Translations under genes and position numbers: made by a program
Shown: positions 1 to 7,295 of the stretch, in pieces
Position numbering within the stretch: the stretch's first letter is position 1
How the letters are laid out: every line of letters starts with the position of its first letter
Notes under the pieces: model-generated
Database searches by the model: none
Seen by the model: only the letters and a program-made list of their open reading frames with translations
Told to the model about the DNA's origin: nothing
NCBI GenBank assembly: GCA_030830245.1
Contig: JAURNJ010000097.1
Location: 1 to 13,536, forward strand
DNA length: 13,536 nt
Direction: 5' to 3'
From: Novosphingobium sp.
GTDB taxonomy: Bacteria; Pseudomonadota; Alphaproteobacteria; Sphingomonadales; Sphingomonadaceae

Positions 1-746
1 ATGGTCCCTTTCTCGAAGCGGCCCACCGTCCCGATCTCGACGTCGCGTTCCAGCGCGCGCCGCTCGTCATGGGTTGTGACCTTGTCCACCGGATGGCCCA
101 GCGCCTCGCCCAGCATGTGAACCATCGGCCCCCAGACCATCTGCAGCGCCTCTTCCCCCAGCATCGGCGGCACCGTGTCCATCGGCAGGCCGAAACCGAC
201 CGTGTTGCGCACGATATCGGGCTGGTCGTAATGGCGATAGTTCATCACCTCCTGCGTGCGCAGCTCGGTGATGTCCGAGCTGACCGCCGAGACCAGCAGG
301 GGCATGATGTCCATGTTCCAGCCCGGATCGATGCCCGATACCATTAGCGAGGCGCCGCTCTCGCGGGTCGCTCGCTTTACCAGGTCAAGCAGCGGGGCAG
401 GGGCAGTCGCCTCGTGCTGCAGCGGATAGAGCCCGCTGGTCACCACGCTGGCTCCTGCCTTCAGGCAGGCGAGGATATCGCCAAGCGCTTCCTCGAACCG
501 GTTCTCGATGATTGCGGCATAGACCACGGCATCGATCGTGCCGGTTGCGAGCAGGGCAGCGGCATCGCGCGTCGCAACAACGCCAGTCTTCTGGGTGAGC
601 CCGGCCAATTTGCCCGCGTCGCGCCCTTCCTTGGATGCTGACGAAACCACCACCCCGGCGAGTTCCAGCCCGGCGTGGCTGACCACCGCCCGGATGGCCG
701 GCGCGCCGACATTACCAGTTCCCCATACGACGACGCGCCTTGTCAT
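1..746 (-). CDS. Dihydrodipicolinate-reductase-like NAD(P)-binding dehydrogenase (partial, C-terminus off the left edge)
   Basis: This gene reads leftward from an ATG at 746-744 and is still open at base 1, giving about 248 visible residues. The N-terminus MTRRVVVWGTGNVG is a Rossmann strand with the glycine motif GTGNVG at residues 9-14. A conserved SGIDPGW segment lies at 137-143 and aligns with HGSGINPG in the complete homologue at 8555-9568, which places both in the same dihydrodipicolinate reductase/2,4-diaminopentanoate dehydrogenase-like superfamily. Relative to that 337-residue homologue, roughly the last 90 residues are missing beyond the window. A GGGGAG ribosome binding site lies 9 nt before the ATG. 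It is the third gene of a leftward operon, 42 nt after the DUF1214 gene. The gap contains a small GCCC/GGGC hairpin at 765-777. The family assignment is solid; the substrate is unknown, and a role in lysine synthesis is unlikely given the catabolic neighbours. Confidence 0.85.
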   Translation of the reverse strand, partial: MTRRVVVWGTGNVGAPAIRAVVSHAGLELAGVVVSSASKEGRDAGKLAGLTQKTGVVATRDAAALLATGTIDAVVYAAIIENRFEEALGDILACLKAGASVVTSGLYPLQHEATAPAPLLDLVKRATRESGASLMVSGIDPGWNMDIMPLLVSAVSSDITELRTQEVMNYRHYDQPDIVRNTVGFGLPMDTVPPMLGEEALQMVWGPMVHMLGEALGHPVDKVTTHDERRALERDVEIGTVGRFEKGT

Positions 747-764
747 GCTGCCTATCTCCCCTCC

Positions 765-777
765 GCCCTGTTTGGGC
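765..777 (-). other. Small intercistronic hairpin
   Basis: GCCC (765-768) and GGGC (774-777) pair around a 5-nt loop in the 42-nt gap between the DUF1214 stop and the start of the DHDPR-like gene. It sits just upstream of the GGGGAG ribosome binding site on the leftward strand. It could modulate mRNA stability or translation; a 4-bp stem can also arise by chance. Confidence 0.2.
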
Positions 778-788
778 TGAGGGATGTT

Positions 789-1988
789 CTAGCGATGGCA
801 GCGCGCTTGCAAATGCTTTCTTCTCGCCGCCAACGCGGCAAAGCGCTGCTCGGCAGTGAATCGCGGCGTGTCCTTTGGCAGATGCGCGGCGAGATCGTCG
901 AAGTGCACCCTTTCAAGGGTGGGCACCTTGTCGGCGTCGAATGGCCTGTCGCCGATGCCGTCGAAGCGGAAGGCGACATAGCCGCGCTTCAGCCCGCCGG
1001 TGTCGAGCCAGTTGGCCACGCCTGGATCGCGGGCGGACAGCACGCACCAGAACGATCCATCCGCGCTTTCCTCGCACTGCTCGCCGGTGAGGCTCGATTG
1101 CATGTTGGTATATTCGAGCGACGAGTTCCACAGGTCGCGCAGGTGCACCGCCTGATAGGTGCCGCCCATCGGCCACCAGCGCAGCACCAGCGCCTCGTCT
1201 TCGGCCACGTCGTAGATCGAGAAAGTCATGTAGCGGTTCTTCGCGCCGCCCTGCGCAAAGGTGCTGGCAGGCGGCGGGATCGCGTTGACCGGGGTGGCGT
1301 GATCGGAATCCGTCACTGTCTGGTGCAGGTTGGCCCAGGCGGCGACGTCCTGCTTCAGGTTCTCGCCAGCCTCGCGCAGGCCGCGGGCAAGGTCTGCCGC
1401 GGCCGGGCCGGTGCGCCGCGCGCCTTCGAAACCGATGCGATCGATATGGACTTCGCCGGGCGGTTCGATCGACCAGTCGGAATAGACTTGGCGGATCAGC
1501 ACGCGCGCGCTGTCTGGCGGGTTGTCCATCCAGTTTGCACCGCTGCGATTGGGCGAGACGATGATCTCGTAGGTGCCGTCCGGCTCGACATGCATTTCCT
1601 CGAAGGAGAGAAATCCGGTCGAACGCGGCAGCGAGGTCGATTCCCCGGCATAGATCTGCACGTCGAGCCGCGCCTCGTTGGTCAGGCGACCCCAGATGCG
1701 ATAGGATTCGCCGCCCCGGATGCGGCATTGCAGGTACCGCTGGTCCGGATTGTCGGCACCGCATAGGTGCATGGTATCGTGGACGTGCCAGACCGGGAAA
1801 TCCGGATCGACGCGGGTGTGCATCTCCAGCGCCTTGACCAGCACGCCGACCATCATCTGGTAGCCGGAGGCGCGGTTTTCCTCCGCCCGGTAATTGGCGT
1901 GCCCCTGCACGAATTCGGATGCCTGTTGCAGCGAGGCGCACAGGTCTGACCAAGCTGCTTCCAGGTCACGCGAGGAATTGTCCGGCAT
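789..1988 (-). CDS. DUF1214 domain-containing protein (copy A)
   Basis: This is a 399-residue protein of unknown biochemical function. Its C-terminal part contains DPGVANWLDTGGL at about 321-333, which matches DPGVHNWLDTMGL in the second DUF1214 protein at 4593-5960. The preceding segments align too (LEYTNMQSSLTG here, VEYVSRTGSFN there). The middle (residues 75-190) is rich in beta strands and aromatic residues. I chose the ATG at 1988 because GGGAGAGG sits 6 nt upstream of it. An in-frame ATG at 2090 would add 34 residues (MRINARERLALIGAMAGAAV onward), a basic then hydrophobic stretch like a signal peptide. That ATG lies 1 nt after the stop of the upstream sulfotransferase gene, so coupled translation from it is possible and the start is genuinely ambiguous. 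It is the second gene of a leftward operon and probably belongs to the same catabolic pathway; its reaction is not known. Confidence 0.82.
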   Translation of the reverse strand: MPDNSSRDLEAAWSDLCASLQQASEFVQGHANYRAEENRASGYQMMVGVLVKALEMHTRVDPDFPVWHVHDTMHLCGADNPDQRYLQCRIRGGESYRIWGRLTNEARLDVQIYAGESTSLPRSTGFLSFEEMHVEPDGTYEIIVSPNRSGANWMDNPPDSARVLIRQVYSDWSIEPPGEVHIDRIGFEGARRTGPAAADLARGLREAGENLKQDVAAWANLHQTVTDSDHATPVNAIPPPASTFAQGGAKNRYMTFSIYDVAEDEALVLRWWPMGGTYQAVHLRDLWNSSLEYTNMQSSLTGEQCEESADGSFWCVLSARDPGVANWLDTGGLKRGYVAFRFDGIGDRPFDADKVPTLERVHFDDLAAHLPKDTPRFTAEQRFAALAARRKHLQARCHR

Positions 1989-2091
1989 CTTGGTCCTCTC
2001 CCTTGCAGCGGCGATGCGAACCGGCGGAAAAACCGCTGCTCCCGCCATTGCGCCAATCAGGGCAAGCCGTTCGCGCGCGTTGATCCGCATC

Positions 2092-3246
2092 CTACCGCTT
2101 GCGGGTCAGCTCTGGAAAGCGGTCATGGTAGAAGGCAAAGCGCTGTTTCAATTCCGCCTTGTCCACCCCGAACCGTGCCGCATCGTAATCGCGCCCGCCG
2201 TGACGGCCCGCTGAGTTTTCAGCCCACCATTTTTCCATCCGCGCCGCTGCCTCGTCGGTCAGCTCGTCGCCCAGCCAGGCGTAGAGCGCGCGAATGCGGC
2301 CCATGATGTCCTCGGCCATTTCGTAGAAGCCGATGTCGAAGAACTTTTCCGGATGCTGGTCGCGGAAGGCCATCAGCCGTTCGAGGCAGATCACCCGCAC
2401 GGCGGCGAGGTGGCGACCGATATAGGGCTCGTCCGGCTCGTCGGTCAGCTGAGTCAGCAGCGAGGAAAACAGCGCGGCCTCCGACGGGATCATGTCGTCG
2501 ACATTGCGGTGGGTCTGGATGAATTTCGCGTCAGGGTAGGTCTTGCCCAGTTCGAACACGCCATGCATGTGCGGCGGGCTGCGGATGAACCAGTCCTTCG
2601 GCCCGCACTTCCATTGCAGCATCTGCAGCACGCGCTTGTGAAAGTCATAGGCTGGCGTCATGTCGCAGGAGAACAGCCACTCGCTGTAGCTGGGGTTGCG
2701 GCCCCAGGCCTCGAACAGCTGCGAGCGAAAATCATAGGCGAGCACAAAGACACATTCGGTCGGCCCGCGCGGGTCGGTCGGCACCTTGTCGCCCGATTCG
2801 GGAAACTCCTCGCGCTCGGCCTTGTGGCGGGCGGCCTGAAGCTCGATGCGCGGATCGGTGTGCTGGGTTGCTGCTTCGGGCGGCGGGCTGGGAAAGTGCG
2901 CTTCCCACGAACGCAGCACGCGCCGGTTGGGGTCCTGCGCCATGACGAAGCCCAGCGCGTTCGAGCCGGAGCGGCCCAGCCCGATGCCGATCACCGGGCG
3001 CACGATCTGCTCGTCGGCGATGGCCGGATTGTCCTTCCAGCTTTGTTCGAACTTGAGCCTTTCGGACAAGAGATCGACGATGCGCCCTGCCATCAGCTCC
3101 TCGCCGCGGGCATTGAGCGCCGATTCCTCGTTCAGGGACTTGACCAGCACGCCCAGCCCTTCCTGCCAAGTGTCCGGGCCAAAATCGGTGAGGCCGGTGC
3201 GCTTGTGTGCTTCCTCTACCAGCGCATCGACGTTGAGCGTGCCCAT
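2092..3246 (-). CDS. Sulfotransferase-family protein (copy A, atypical nucleotide-binding loop)
   Basis: This 384-residue protein has the Sulfotransfer_3-like architecture. The 5'-phosphosulfate-binding loop position reads GIGLGRSGSN (residues 87-96) instead of the usual GLPRTGTT. The next conserved element is RSP (222-224) where the second copy has KNP. The 3'-phosphate-binding segment THRNVDDMIPS (245-255) keeps the Arg and Ser. PAPS-dependent sulfation of a hydroxyl group is the family reaction, but the Pro and Lys substitutions make catalytic competence uncertain. The ATG at 3246 has GGGAGAG 6 nt upstream. Longer readings up to 3804 are rejected because they run antisense through the SDR gene. 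It is the first gene of the leftward operon that continues with the DUF1214 and DHDPR-like genes, and it diverges from the SDR gene across 100 nt. It shares only scattered identity with the copy at 6102-7295, so the duplication is old. Confidence 0.85.
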   Translation of the reverse strand: MGTLNVDALVEEAHKRTGLTDFGPDTWQEGLGVLVKSLNEESALNARGEELMAGRIVDLLSERLKFEQSWKDNPAIADEQIVRPVIGIGLGRSGSNALGFVMAQDPNRRVLRSWEAHFPSPPPEAATQHTDPRIELQAARHKAEREEFPESGDKVPTDPRGPTECVFVLAYDFRSQLFEAWGRNPSYSEWLFSCDMTPAYDFHKRVLQMLQWKCGPKDWFIRSPPHMHGVFELGKTYPDAKFIQTHRNVDDMIPSEAALFSSLLTQLTDEPDEPYIGRHLAAVRVICLERLMAFRDQHPEKFFDIGFYEMAEDIMGRIRALYAWLGDELTDEAAARMEKWWAENSAGRHGGRDYDAARFGVDKAELKQRFAFYHDRFPELTRKR

Positions 3247-3346
3247 TCCTGTCTCTCCCTTCGGCAAGGCGATATGTCGTCGTGATTCGATTGTCTTGGC
3301 AATAGAGTTAACGTAATTCGCGCTTCTGGCAAATTGGGGAGTTGAG
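3247..3346. promoter_or_regulatory. Divergent intergenic region with AT-rich imperfect palindrome (3305-3319)
   Basis: These 100 nt separate the divergent sulfotransferase and SDR starts, so they should hold both promoters. At 3305-3319 the sequence GAGTTAACGTAATTC has 6-nt arms GAGTTA/TAATTC that pair with one G-T wobble around a 3-nt centre. It is an AT-rich island in GC-rich surroundings and a candidate operator for a TetR/MarR/GntR-type regulator. I see no convincing -35/-10 pair, so promoter positions are not given. Function is inferred from location. Confidence 0.4.
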
Positions 3347-4102
3347 ATGCGCAATCTGGAGGGCCGGGTCGCCATCGTCACCGGCGGCGGGCACGGCGTC
3401 GGCAGGGGGATCGCGCTTGCGCTCGCCGAACGCGGCGCGAAGGTCGTCGTGTGCGGACGGACCGCCGAGACGCTTGCCGGAGTGCGCAAGGAGATCGAGG
3501 AGCGAGGCGGGCAAGCGCTGGATGTCGTGTGCGACATCACCATTCCGGCGGATCGCGAGCGTCTGATCGCGGCGACGCTCGATCGGTTCGGCGCGATCAA
3601 TGTGCTGATAAACAACGCGGCGCTGGTGCCGCACGGCTCGCTGCTCGACATATCCGACGAGACAATCGCCGGCGCCTGGGAGACGGGGCCGCTTGCCAGC
3701 CTGCATCTGATGCGGCTGTGCCATCCGCACCTCAGGGGCGACGGAGCGGTGGTCAATGTCTCGTCGGGTGCGTCGATCGCGGGCAACGTTCCGATCCGTG
3801 GCATTTACGCGGCGGTGAAGTCGGCGCTTAACGCGATCTCGCGCGCGGCGGCAAACGAGTGGGGACCGGACGGCATCCGGGTGAACACGATCATGCCGGT
3901 GGCGCTGACCGAGCCCTTCGAACGCTTCATGGCGAACGAGCCGGAGCAGGCGCAGGCCGTGATCGCCAACATCCCGCTGCGCCGGATCGGCGACTGCGAG
4001 CAGGACATCGGCGCGGCCGTGGCCTTTCTGGTCGGGCCGGATGCACGCTACCTCACCGGCGCGACGATTCCGCTCGATGGCGGTTCGGCCTACCTGCGAT
4101 GA
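3347..4102 (+). CDS. SDR-family NAD(P)-dependent oxidoreductase
   Basis: This is a classical short-chain dehydrogenase/reductase of 251 residues, the usual length. It shows the nucleotide-binding motif TGGGHGVG (12-19), NNAA (89-92), the active-site Ser in NVSSGAS (139-140), and YAAVK with Tyr154 and Lys158. The C-terminal LTGATIPLDGG is typical of the family. Arg38 after the second strand suggests NADP(H) preference, which is inference. The helix-4 Asn of the catalytic tetrad is not obvious: the aligned stretch reads WETGPLA, with Thr near 113. The family interconverts hydroxyl and keto groups on steroids, fatty acyl groups and aromatic alcohols; the substrate here is unknown. A GGGGAG ribosome binding site lies just upstream of the ATG. 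It is the only rightward gene between two leftward operons, and its stop is 3 nt from the convergent SnoaL stop. Confidence 0.92.
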   Translation: MRNLEGRVAIVTGGGHGVGRGIALALAERGAKVVVCGRTAETLAGVRKEIEERGGQALDVVCDITIPADRERLIAATLDRFGAINVLINNAALVPHGSLLDISDETIAGAWETGPLASLHLMRLCHPHLRGDGAVVNVSSGASIAGNVPIRGIYAAVKSALNAISRAAANEWGPDGIRVNTIMPVALTEPFERFMANEPEQAQAVIANIPLRRIGDCEQDIGAAVAFLVGPDARYLTGATIPLDGGSAYLR

Positions 4103-4105
4103 GGC

Positions 4106-4576
4106 CTAGCGCGCGGCAACCAGCGCCGCGTAATCGACCATGACGTGGCCGGGGCAGCCCGCAGCGTCCATCAGGTGAATGTCGAAGCGCCTGTCCGCAA
4201 ACCGCCAGACCCCGTCGGCCTTGGTCACGACATCGTTGTAGAGGCCAAGCACATGCGCGCCTTCGCCAGTGCCGCCGGGCCGCTGGAATACCTCGTGCAG
4301 AATGCTGCGCGCGGTCGCGCGATCCCCACCGAGGCTGTCGATGACGAAAGCGTGCGGCATGAGCAAGTGGATGGCATTGGGCGAAACCGCGCCGCTGATT
4401 CCGGCGGCAATGTTGTCCCGCCCCTCGAAGGCAAGGCCAGCGCCCGGAACCGCCCATTTCGCATCGGTGGCAAAGCAATCGGCGACCGCTGACCAGTCGC
4501 GGCTGGTCACCGCCATGGTGTAGCGGTCGGCAAGCTCGCGGATGGCGAGGCGGTCGGCCAGTTCCTGCAAGTTCAT
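4106..4576 (-). CDS. NTF2/SnoaL-like family protein (copy 1)
   Basis: This 156-residue protein starts MNLQELADRLAIRELADRY, the N-terminal helix typical of the SnoaL_4/NTF2-like fold. It continues with DWSAVADCFATDAKWAVPG, a beta sheet, and the signature GLYNDVVTKADGVWRFADRRF (about 111-131). Proteins of this fold form small cone-shaped pockets and act as isomerases, cyclases, dehydratases or non-catalytic subunits; which applies here cannot be read. The ATG at 4576 has GGGAG about 9 nt upstream. The longer in-frame reading to 4693 is rejected because it overlaps the end of the upstream gene and gives an arginine-rich non-family N-terminus. It is the second gene of a two-gene leftward operon, 16 nt after the DUF1214 gene. 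Confidence 0.85.
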   Translation of the reverse strand: MNLQELADRLAIRELADRYTMAVTSRDWSAVADCFATDAKWAVPGAGLAFEGRDNIAAGISGAVSPNAIHLLMPHAFVIDSLGGDRATARSILHEVFQRPGGTGEGAHVLGLYNDVVTKADGVWRFADRRFDIHLMDAAGCPGHVMVDYAALVAAR

Positions 4577-4592
4577 GTTTCGAATCTCCCGA

Positions 4593-5960
4593 TTAACGCA
4601 GCCGGTTGGCGTAGCTCTTTGCCCGCGCCTTCTGCTGGGCCGCACGTTCCTTCGCGCTGACCTTTCGCATCGTTGCCGGAATGTGGCTGGCAAGATCGGC
4701 CAGCTTCACGACTTCGACATGGCGCACCGCGCCTTCGCCCGAGGTCACGCTGGCTGGCAGGCCCTGCCAGCGCACTTGATAGGTTCCCGCCAGCAGCCCC
4801 ATGGTGTCGAGCCAGTTGTGCACGCCGGGATCGACCGGCGAAGCGACCAGCGTGATCGTCCCGTCCGGATTGGCATCGGCCTGGCTCGTATTGAAGCTGC
4901 CGGTGCGCGACACATATTCGACCGCCTTGGTCCACGGGTCGGAAATCTGGAAATCAAAGAACTTCGCGCCCAGCGGATCGAGCGTGACCACCCAGGCTTC
5001 GCCTTCCTTCAGGGCAAAACGCCCCTGCTGGGTCATGCCCCAGCCCTGCACGCGCTTCCACGGTGTGGGCACCTCGTTGAGCGGCTTGGCGTAAACGTAG
5101 CTTTCGAACCAGTTCAGCCAGAACGGGACGTTGCCGGCCAGTGCGTCGACCGCGATCCTGGTCATTTCATCGATCGAGCGCTCCGGCCCGGGCGCAGCGT
5201 CGAGCCGCTCGATGGTGAGTTCGACCGGCAGTTCGCGAGCCCAGTCGTCAAGCGAATCGCGGATCATCAGGTGCATCGCGGGCAGGTCTTCCGGAACCTG
5301 CAAATGGTTGGTTCGGCCATTGGCGGGATCGGCATCGATGGTCAGGGCGAAATTGCCCTTGGCATCGCGCACGATCGCCTCGCTGGCGATCCCGGCAATC
5401 TCGTCCATATGGCCTTCAGCGTTCATCGAGCCGGGAACGCCGGGAAGCCCGCGATAGACGACGAAGCTCTGCTGCGCCGGACCTTCGCCATGCACGGTGC
5501 CGCGCACCACATAGCGACCGGCGCCATCGAAAGTGGCGCTGCGATAGATGTTGTCGGGCGCATCGAGGCCGTAGCCTGACGAGGGCACGTTGTGGCCCAT
5601 CCAGCTGTGGCCGGAATTGGTCCCCCAGAAGATGTAGGGACAAGTCGCGTCGGAATTTGCGGCATAATAGGCCGCACTGATCGCGAGGGCTTCGCTCGCC
5701 CGGTCGATCGTTGCCTTGGCGTCGGGGGTCGAGGCCAGCGGGCTGGCGGCGAACTGCGCCTTCGCCTTCTTCAATTGCTCCTGCAGTTCGGGGCGCTGAT
5801 AGATGCGCAGGGCAATAGCCTCGCGCTGTTTCTGTTCGGGTTTGGCCAGGATTGCAGGTTGCCTGCCACGTGCCCAGGCCTGCACGCCGAACCCGGCGGC
5901 AATCATGCCAAGCGCGGCGAGCAGTGCTCCGCCACCTGCGATCAGGCGTCCCTTCGACAT
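4593..5960 (-). CDS. DUF1214 domain-containing protein with N-terminal membrane segment (copy B)
   Basis: This 455-residue protein begins MSKGRLIAGGGALLAALGMIAAGFG, a basic N-terminus then a hydrophobic stretch (about 6-28). That is a signal peptide or membrane anchor, so the body is probably periplasmic or attached to the inner membrane. It is followed by a charged, probably helical segment (40-100), then GTNSGHSWMGHNVPSSGYGL and PDNIYRSATFDGAGRYVVRG (113-154). The C-terminal block SRTGSFN...DPGVHNWLDTMGLLAGTYQVRW (351-398) matches copy A at 789-1988. The ATG at 5960 has GAGAGGA about 8 nt upstream. The longer reading to 6245 is rejected because it runs antisense into the neighbouring sulfotransferase. 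It is the first gene of a leftward pair with an SnoaL-like gene and diverges from the nine-gene operon. The biochemical role of DUF1214 is not established, but proteins of this type often occur beside catabolic genes. Confidence 0.85.
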   Translation of the reverse strand: MSKGRLIAGGGALLAALGMIAAGFGVQAWARGRQPAILAKPEQKQREAIALRIYQRPELQEQLKKAKAQFAASPLASTPDAKATIDRASEALAISAAYYAANSDATCPYIFWGTNSGHSWMGHNVPSSGYGLDAPDNIYRSATFDGAGRYVVRGTVHGEGPAQQSFVVYRGLPGVPGSMNAEGHMDEIAGIASEAIVRDAKGNFALTIDADPANGRTNHLQVPEDLPAMHLMIRDSLDDWARELPVELTIERLDAAPGPERSIDEMTRIAVDALAGNVPFWLNWFESYVYAKPLNEVPTPWKRVQGWGMTQQGRFALKEGEAWVVTLDPLGAKFFDFQISDPWTKAVEYVSRTGSFNTSQADANPDGTITLVASPVDPGVHNWLDTMGLLAGTYQVRWQGLPASVTSGEGAVRHVEVVKLADLASHIPATMRKVSAKERAAQQKARAKSYANRLR

Positions 5961-6101
5961 CGTGCAGTCCTCTCGATTCCGTACTGTTGACGCAGAGGCT
6001 AGCGAGGCCAGGGTGAGGCGTCCAGCCACATGAAACTCGCTATGGTGCGGCCTCGCGCATTGCGTTACGCAGCCTGAAAAGCGAACGGGAGAGAACAGCG
6101 A
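5961..6101. promoter_or_regulatory. Divergent intergenic region with perfect palindrome TGCGTTACGCA (6061-6071)
   Basis: This 141-nt region separates the leftward DUF1214/SnoaL pair from the nine-gene rightward operon and must supply promoters for both. TGCGTTACGCA at 6061-6071 is a perfect 5-1-5 inverted repeat, 30 nt before the sulfotransferase start. A second inverted repeat pairs GCGAGGCC (6002-6009) with GGCCTCGC (6049-6056). Three GAGGC direct repeats begin at 5995, 6004 and 6015. These are candidate operator sites; no clear -35/-10 pair was found, and binding is inference. Confidence 0.45.
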
Positions 6102-7295
6102 ATGGCGAGCCAGGCCCTGCAAGTCGAACATCCGGCGCTCTCGCCAGAGCGCTGGCCCACATCGGGCGCCCTGATAGACGCGGCGCGCGAGCGCACGGGC
6201 CTGTCCGATTTCGGCGGCATGCATTTTGTCGAAGGGCTCGATCAATTGCTCGCCAGCCTTTCCACCGAAGGCAATTCAGTCGCAGGCGCAGGCCGGACAT
6301 GGGTGCTTGGCACGATGCTGCGCCGCCTCGAAAACCGCCTCAAGGTCGAGGCTTGGCATACGGCAAACCCCGATGCGGCAAAGGCGCAGATTCGCGGGCC
6401 GATCATGGTCTGCGGCTTGCCGCGCACCGGGACGACGGCGACCGGCAACGTGCTCTCGCTCGATCCGCAACTACGTCCCCTGCGCGCATGGGAGCAGGCA
6501 AGCCCGGTGCCGCCGCCAGTCCTCGCCACGGAGGACGACGATCCGCGCCGCCAGGCCGCGATCGCACGCAATGCCGCGATGGTCGAAAACGATCCGCAGG
6601 CAATGAAACTGCACCTGTTCGATACCGACGCCACCGAGGAGGATCACGACGTGCTCGGCATGGCGATGGCCGCGCAGTACAATATCCTGCCCGTACCAGC
6701 CTATCGCAGCTGGTGGCGCAAGGCCGACATGCGACCGGCCTACGCCTTTCACCGCCGCACCTTGCAGCTGCTTCAGAGCGAGCGCCCGCCCAACCTGTGG
6801 ATCCTGAAAAACCCGCACTACAAGTTCCACTTCGAGGACATCGTTTCGGTCTATCCCGACGCGAAGTTTGTCTTCACTCACCGCGACCCAGTGAAGGCGC
6901 TATCGAGCTATTTCAGCTTTGTCGTGCTCCATTACCCGCCCGGCGTGGTCGACGCGGTCGGACACGAAAAGATCGCTCGCGACATCTACGACCACCTGCT
7001 CGACGGGATGAAGAATGCCGTCGCGGCGCGCGAGCGGCTGGGCGAAAGTTATTTCGTCGATGTTTCGCAAAAGGAACTGGGCGCGGATGCGCTGGGCACC
7101 TTGCGCCGGATCCACGCGGAGCTTGGCCTGCCGTTCAGCGCCGAGTTCGAGGCGCGGGCGCGCGACTGGCACGAGGCAAACCATTCCGGCGCCCATGGCG
7201 AGCACAAGCACGCGCCGCAGGACGTGGGATTTTCCCCTGAGCGGATCGCCGCCGATTTCGCCTTCTACACCGAAAGGTTCGGCCACAAATGCTGA
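6102..7295 (+). CDS. Sulfotransferase (copy B)
   Basis: This is a 397-residue Sulfotransfer_3-type protein with intact signatures. It has the PAPS 5'-phosphosulfate loop GLPRTGTT (105-112), the conserved Lys in WILKNPHYK (236), and the 3'-phosphate-binding segment FTHRDPVKALSSY (258-270). The N-terminal ARERTGLSDFGG stretch aligns with HKRTGLTDFGP in copy A at 2092-3246, showing common origin with low overall identity. The expected reaction is transfer of sulfate from PAPS to a hydroxyl group in the cytosol; the acceptor is unknown. GGGAGAG lies 7 nt before the ATG. It is the first gene of a nine-gene rightward operon, and its stop overlaps the next start (ATGCTGA), indicating translational coupling with the isomerase-like gene. 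Its place in a catabolic operon is unexpected for a sulfotransferase. It may mask or activate a hydroxyl for later elimination, but that is speculation. Confidence 0.9.
   Translation: MASQALQVEHPALSPERWPTSGALIDAARERTGLSDFGGMHFVEGLDQLLASLSTEGNSVAGAGRTWVLGTMLRRLENRLKVEAWHTANPDAAKAQIRGPIMVCGLPRTGTTATGNVLSLDPQLRPLRAWEQASPVPPPVLATEDDDPRRQAAIARNAAMVENDPQAMKLHLFDTDATEEDHDVLGMAMAAQYNILPVPAYRSWWRKADMRPAYAFHRRTLQLLQSERPPNLWILKNPHYKFHFEDIVSVYPDAKFVFTHRDPVKALSSYFSFVVLHYPPGVVDAVGHEKIARDIYDHLLDGMKNAVAARERLGESYFVDVSQKELGADALGTLRRIHAELGLPFSAEFEARARDWHEANHSGAHGEHKHAPQDVGFSPERIAADFAFYTERFGHKC

Noticed and set aside
675-1766. Long rightward ORF opposite DUF1214 copy A
   Set aside because: It is antisense to a clear family member, has Arg/His-rich composition without domain motifs, and is a typical GC-rich shadow frame.
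2353-3285. 310-residue rightward ORF opposite sulfotransferase A
   Set aside because: It is antisense to a recognised gene, with no family motif and no good ribosome binding site.
3247-3804. N-terminal extension of sulfotransferase A
   Set aside because: It runs antisense through the SDR gene; the ATG at 3246 has a strong ribosome binding site and begins the family-like sequence.
4102-4107. Palindrome AGGCCT between the convergent stops as a terminator
   Set aside because: Six bases with no loop or T-tract cannot be supported as a terminator.
5961-6245. N-terminal extension of DUF1214 copy B
   Set aside because: It overlaps the divergent sulfotransferase. The ATG at 5960 starts a textbook signal/anchor sequence and has a ribosome binding site.
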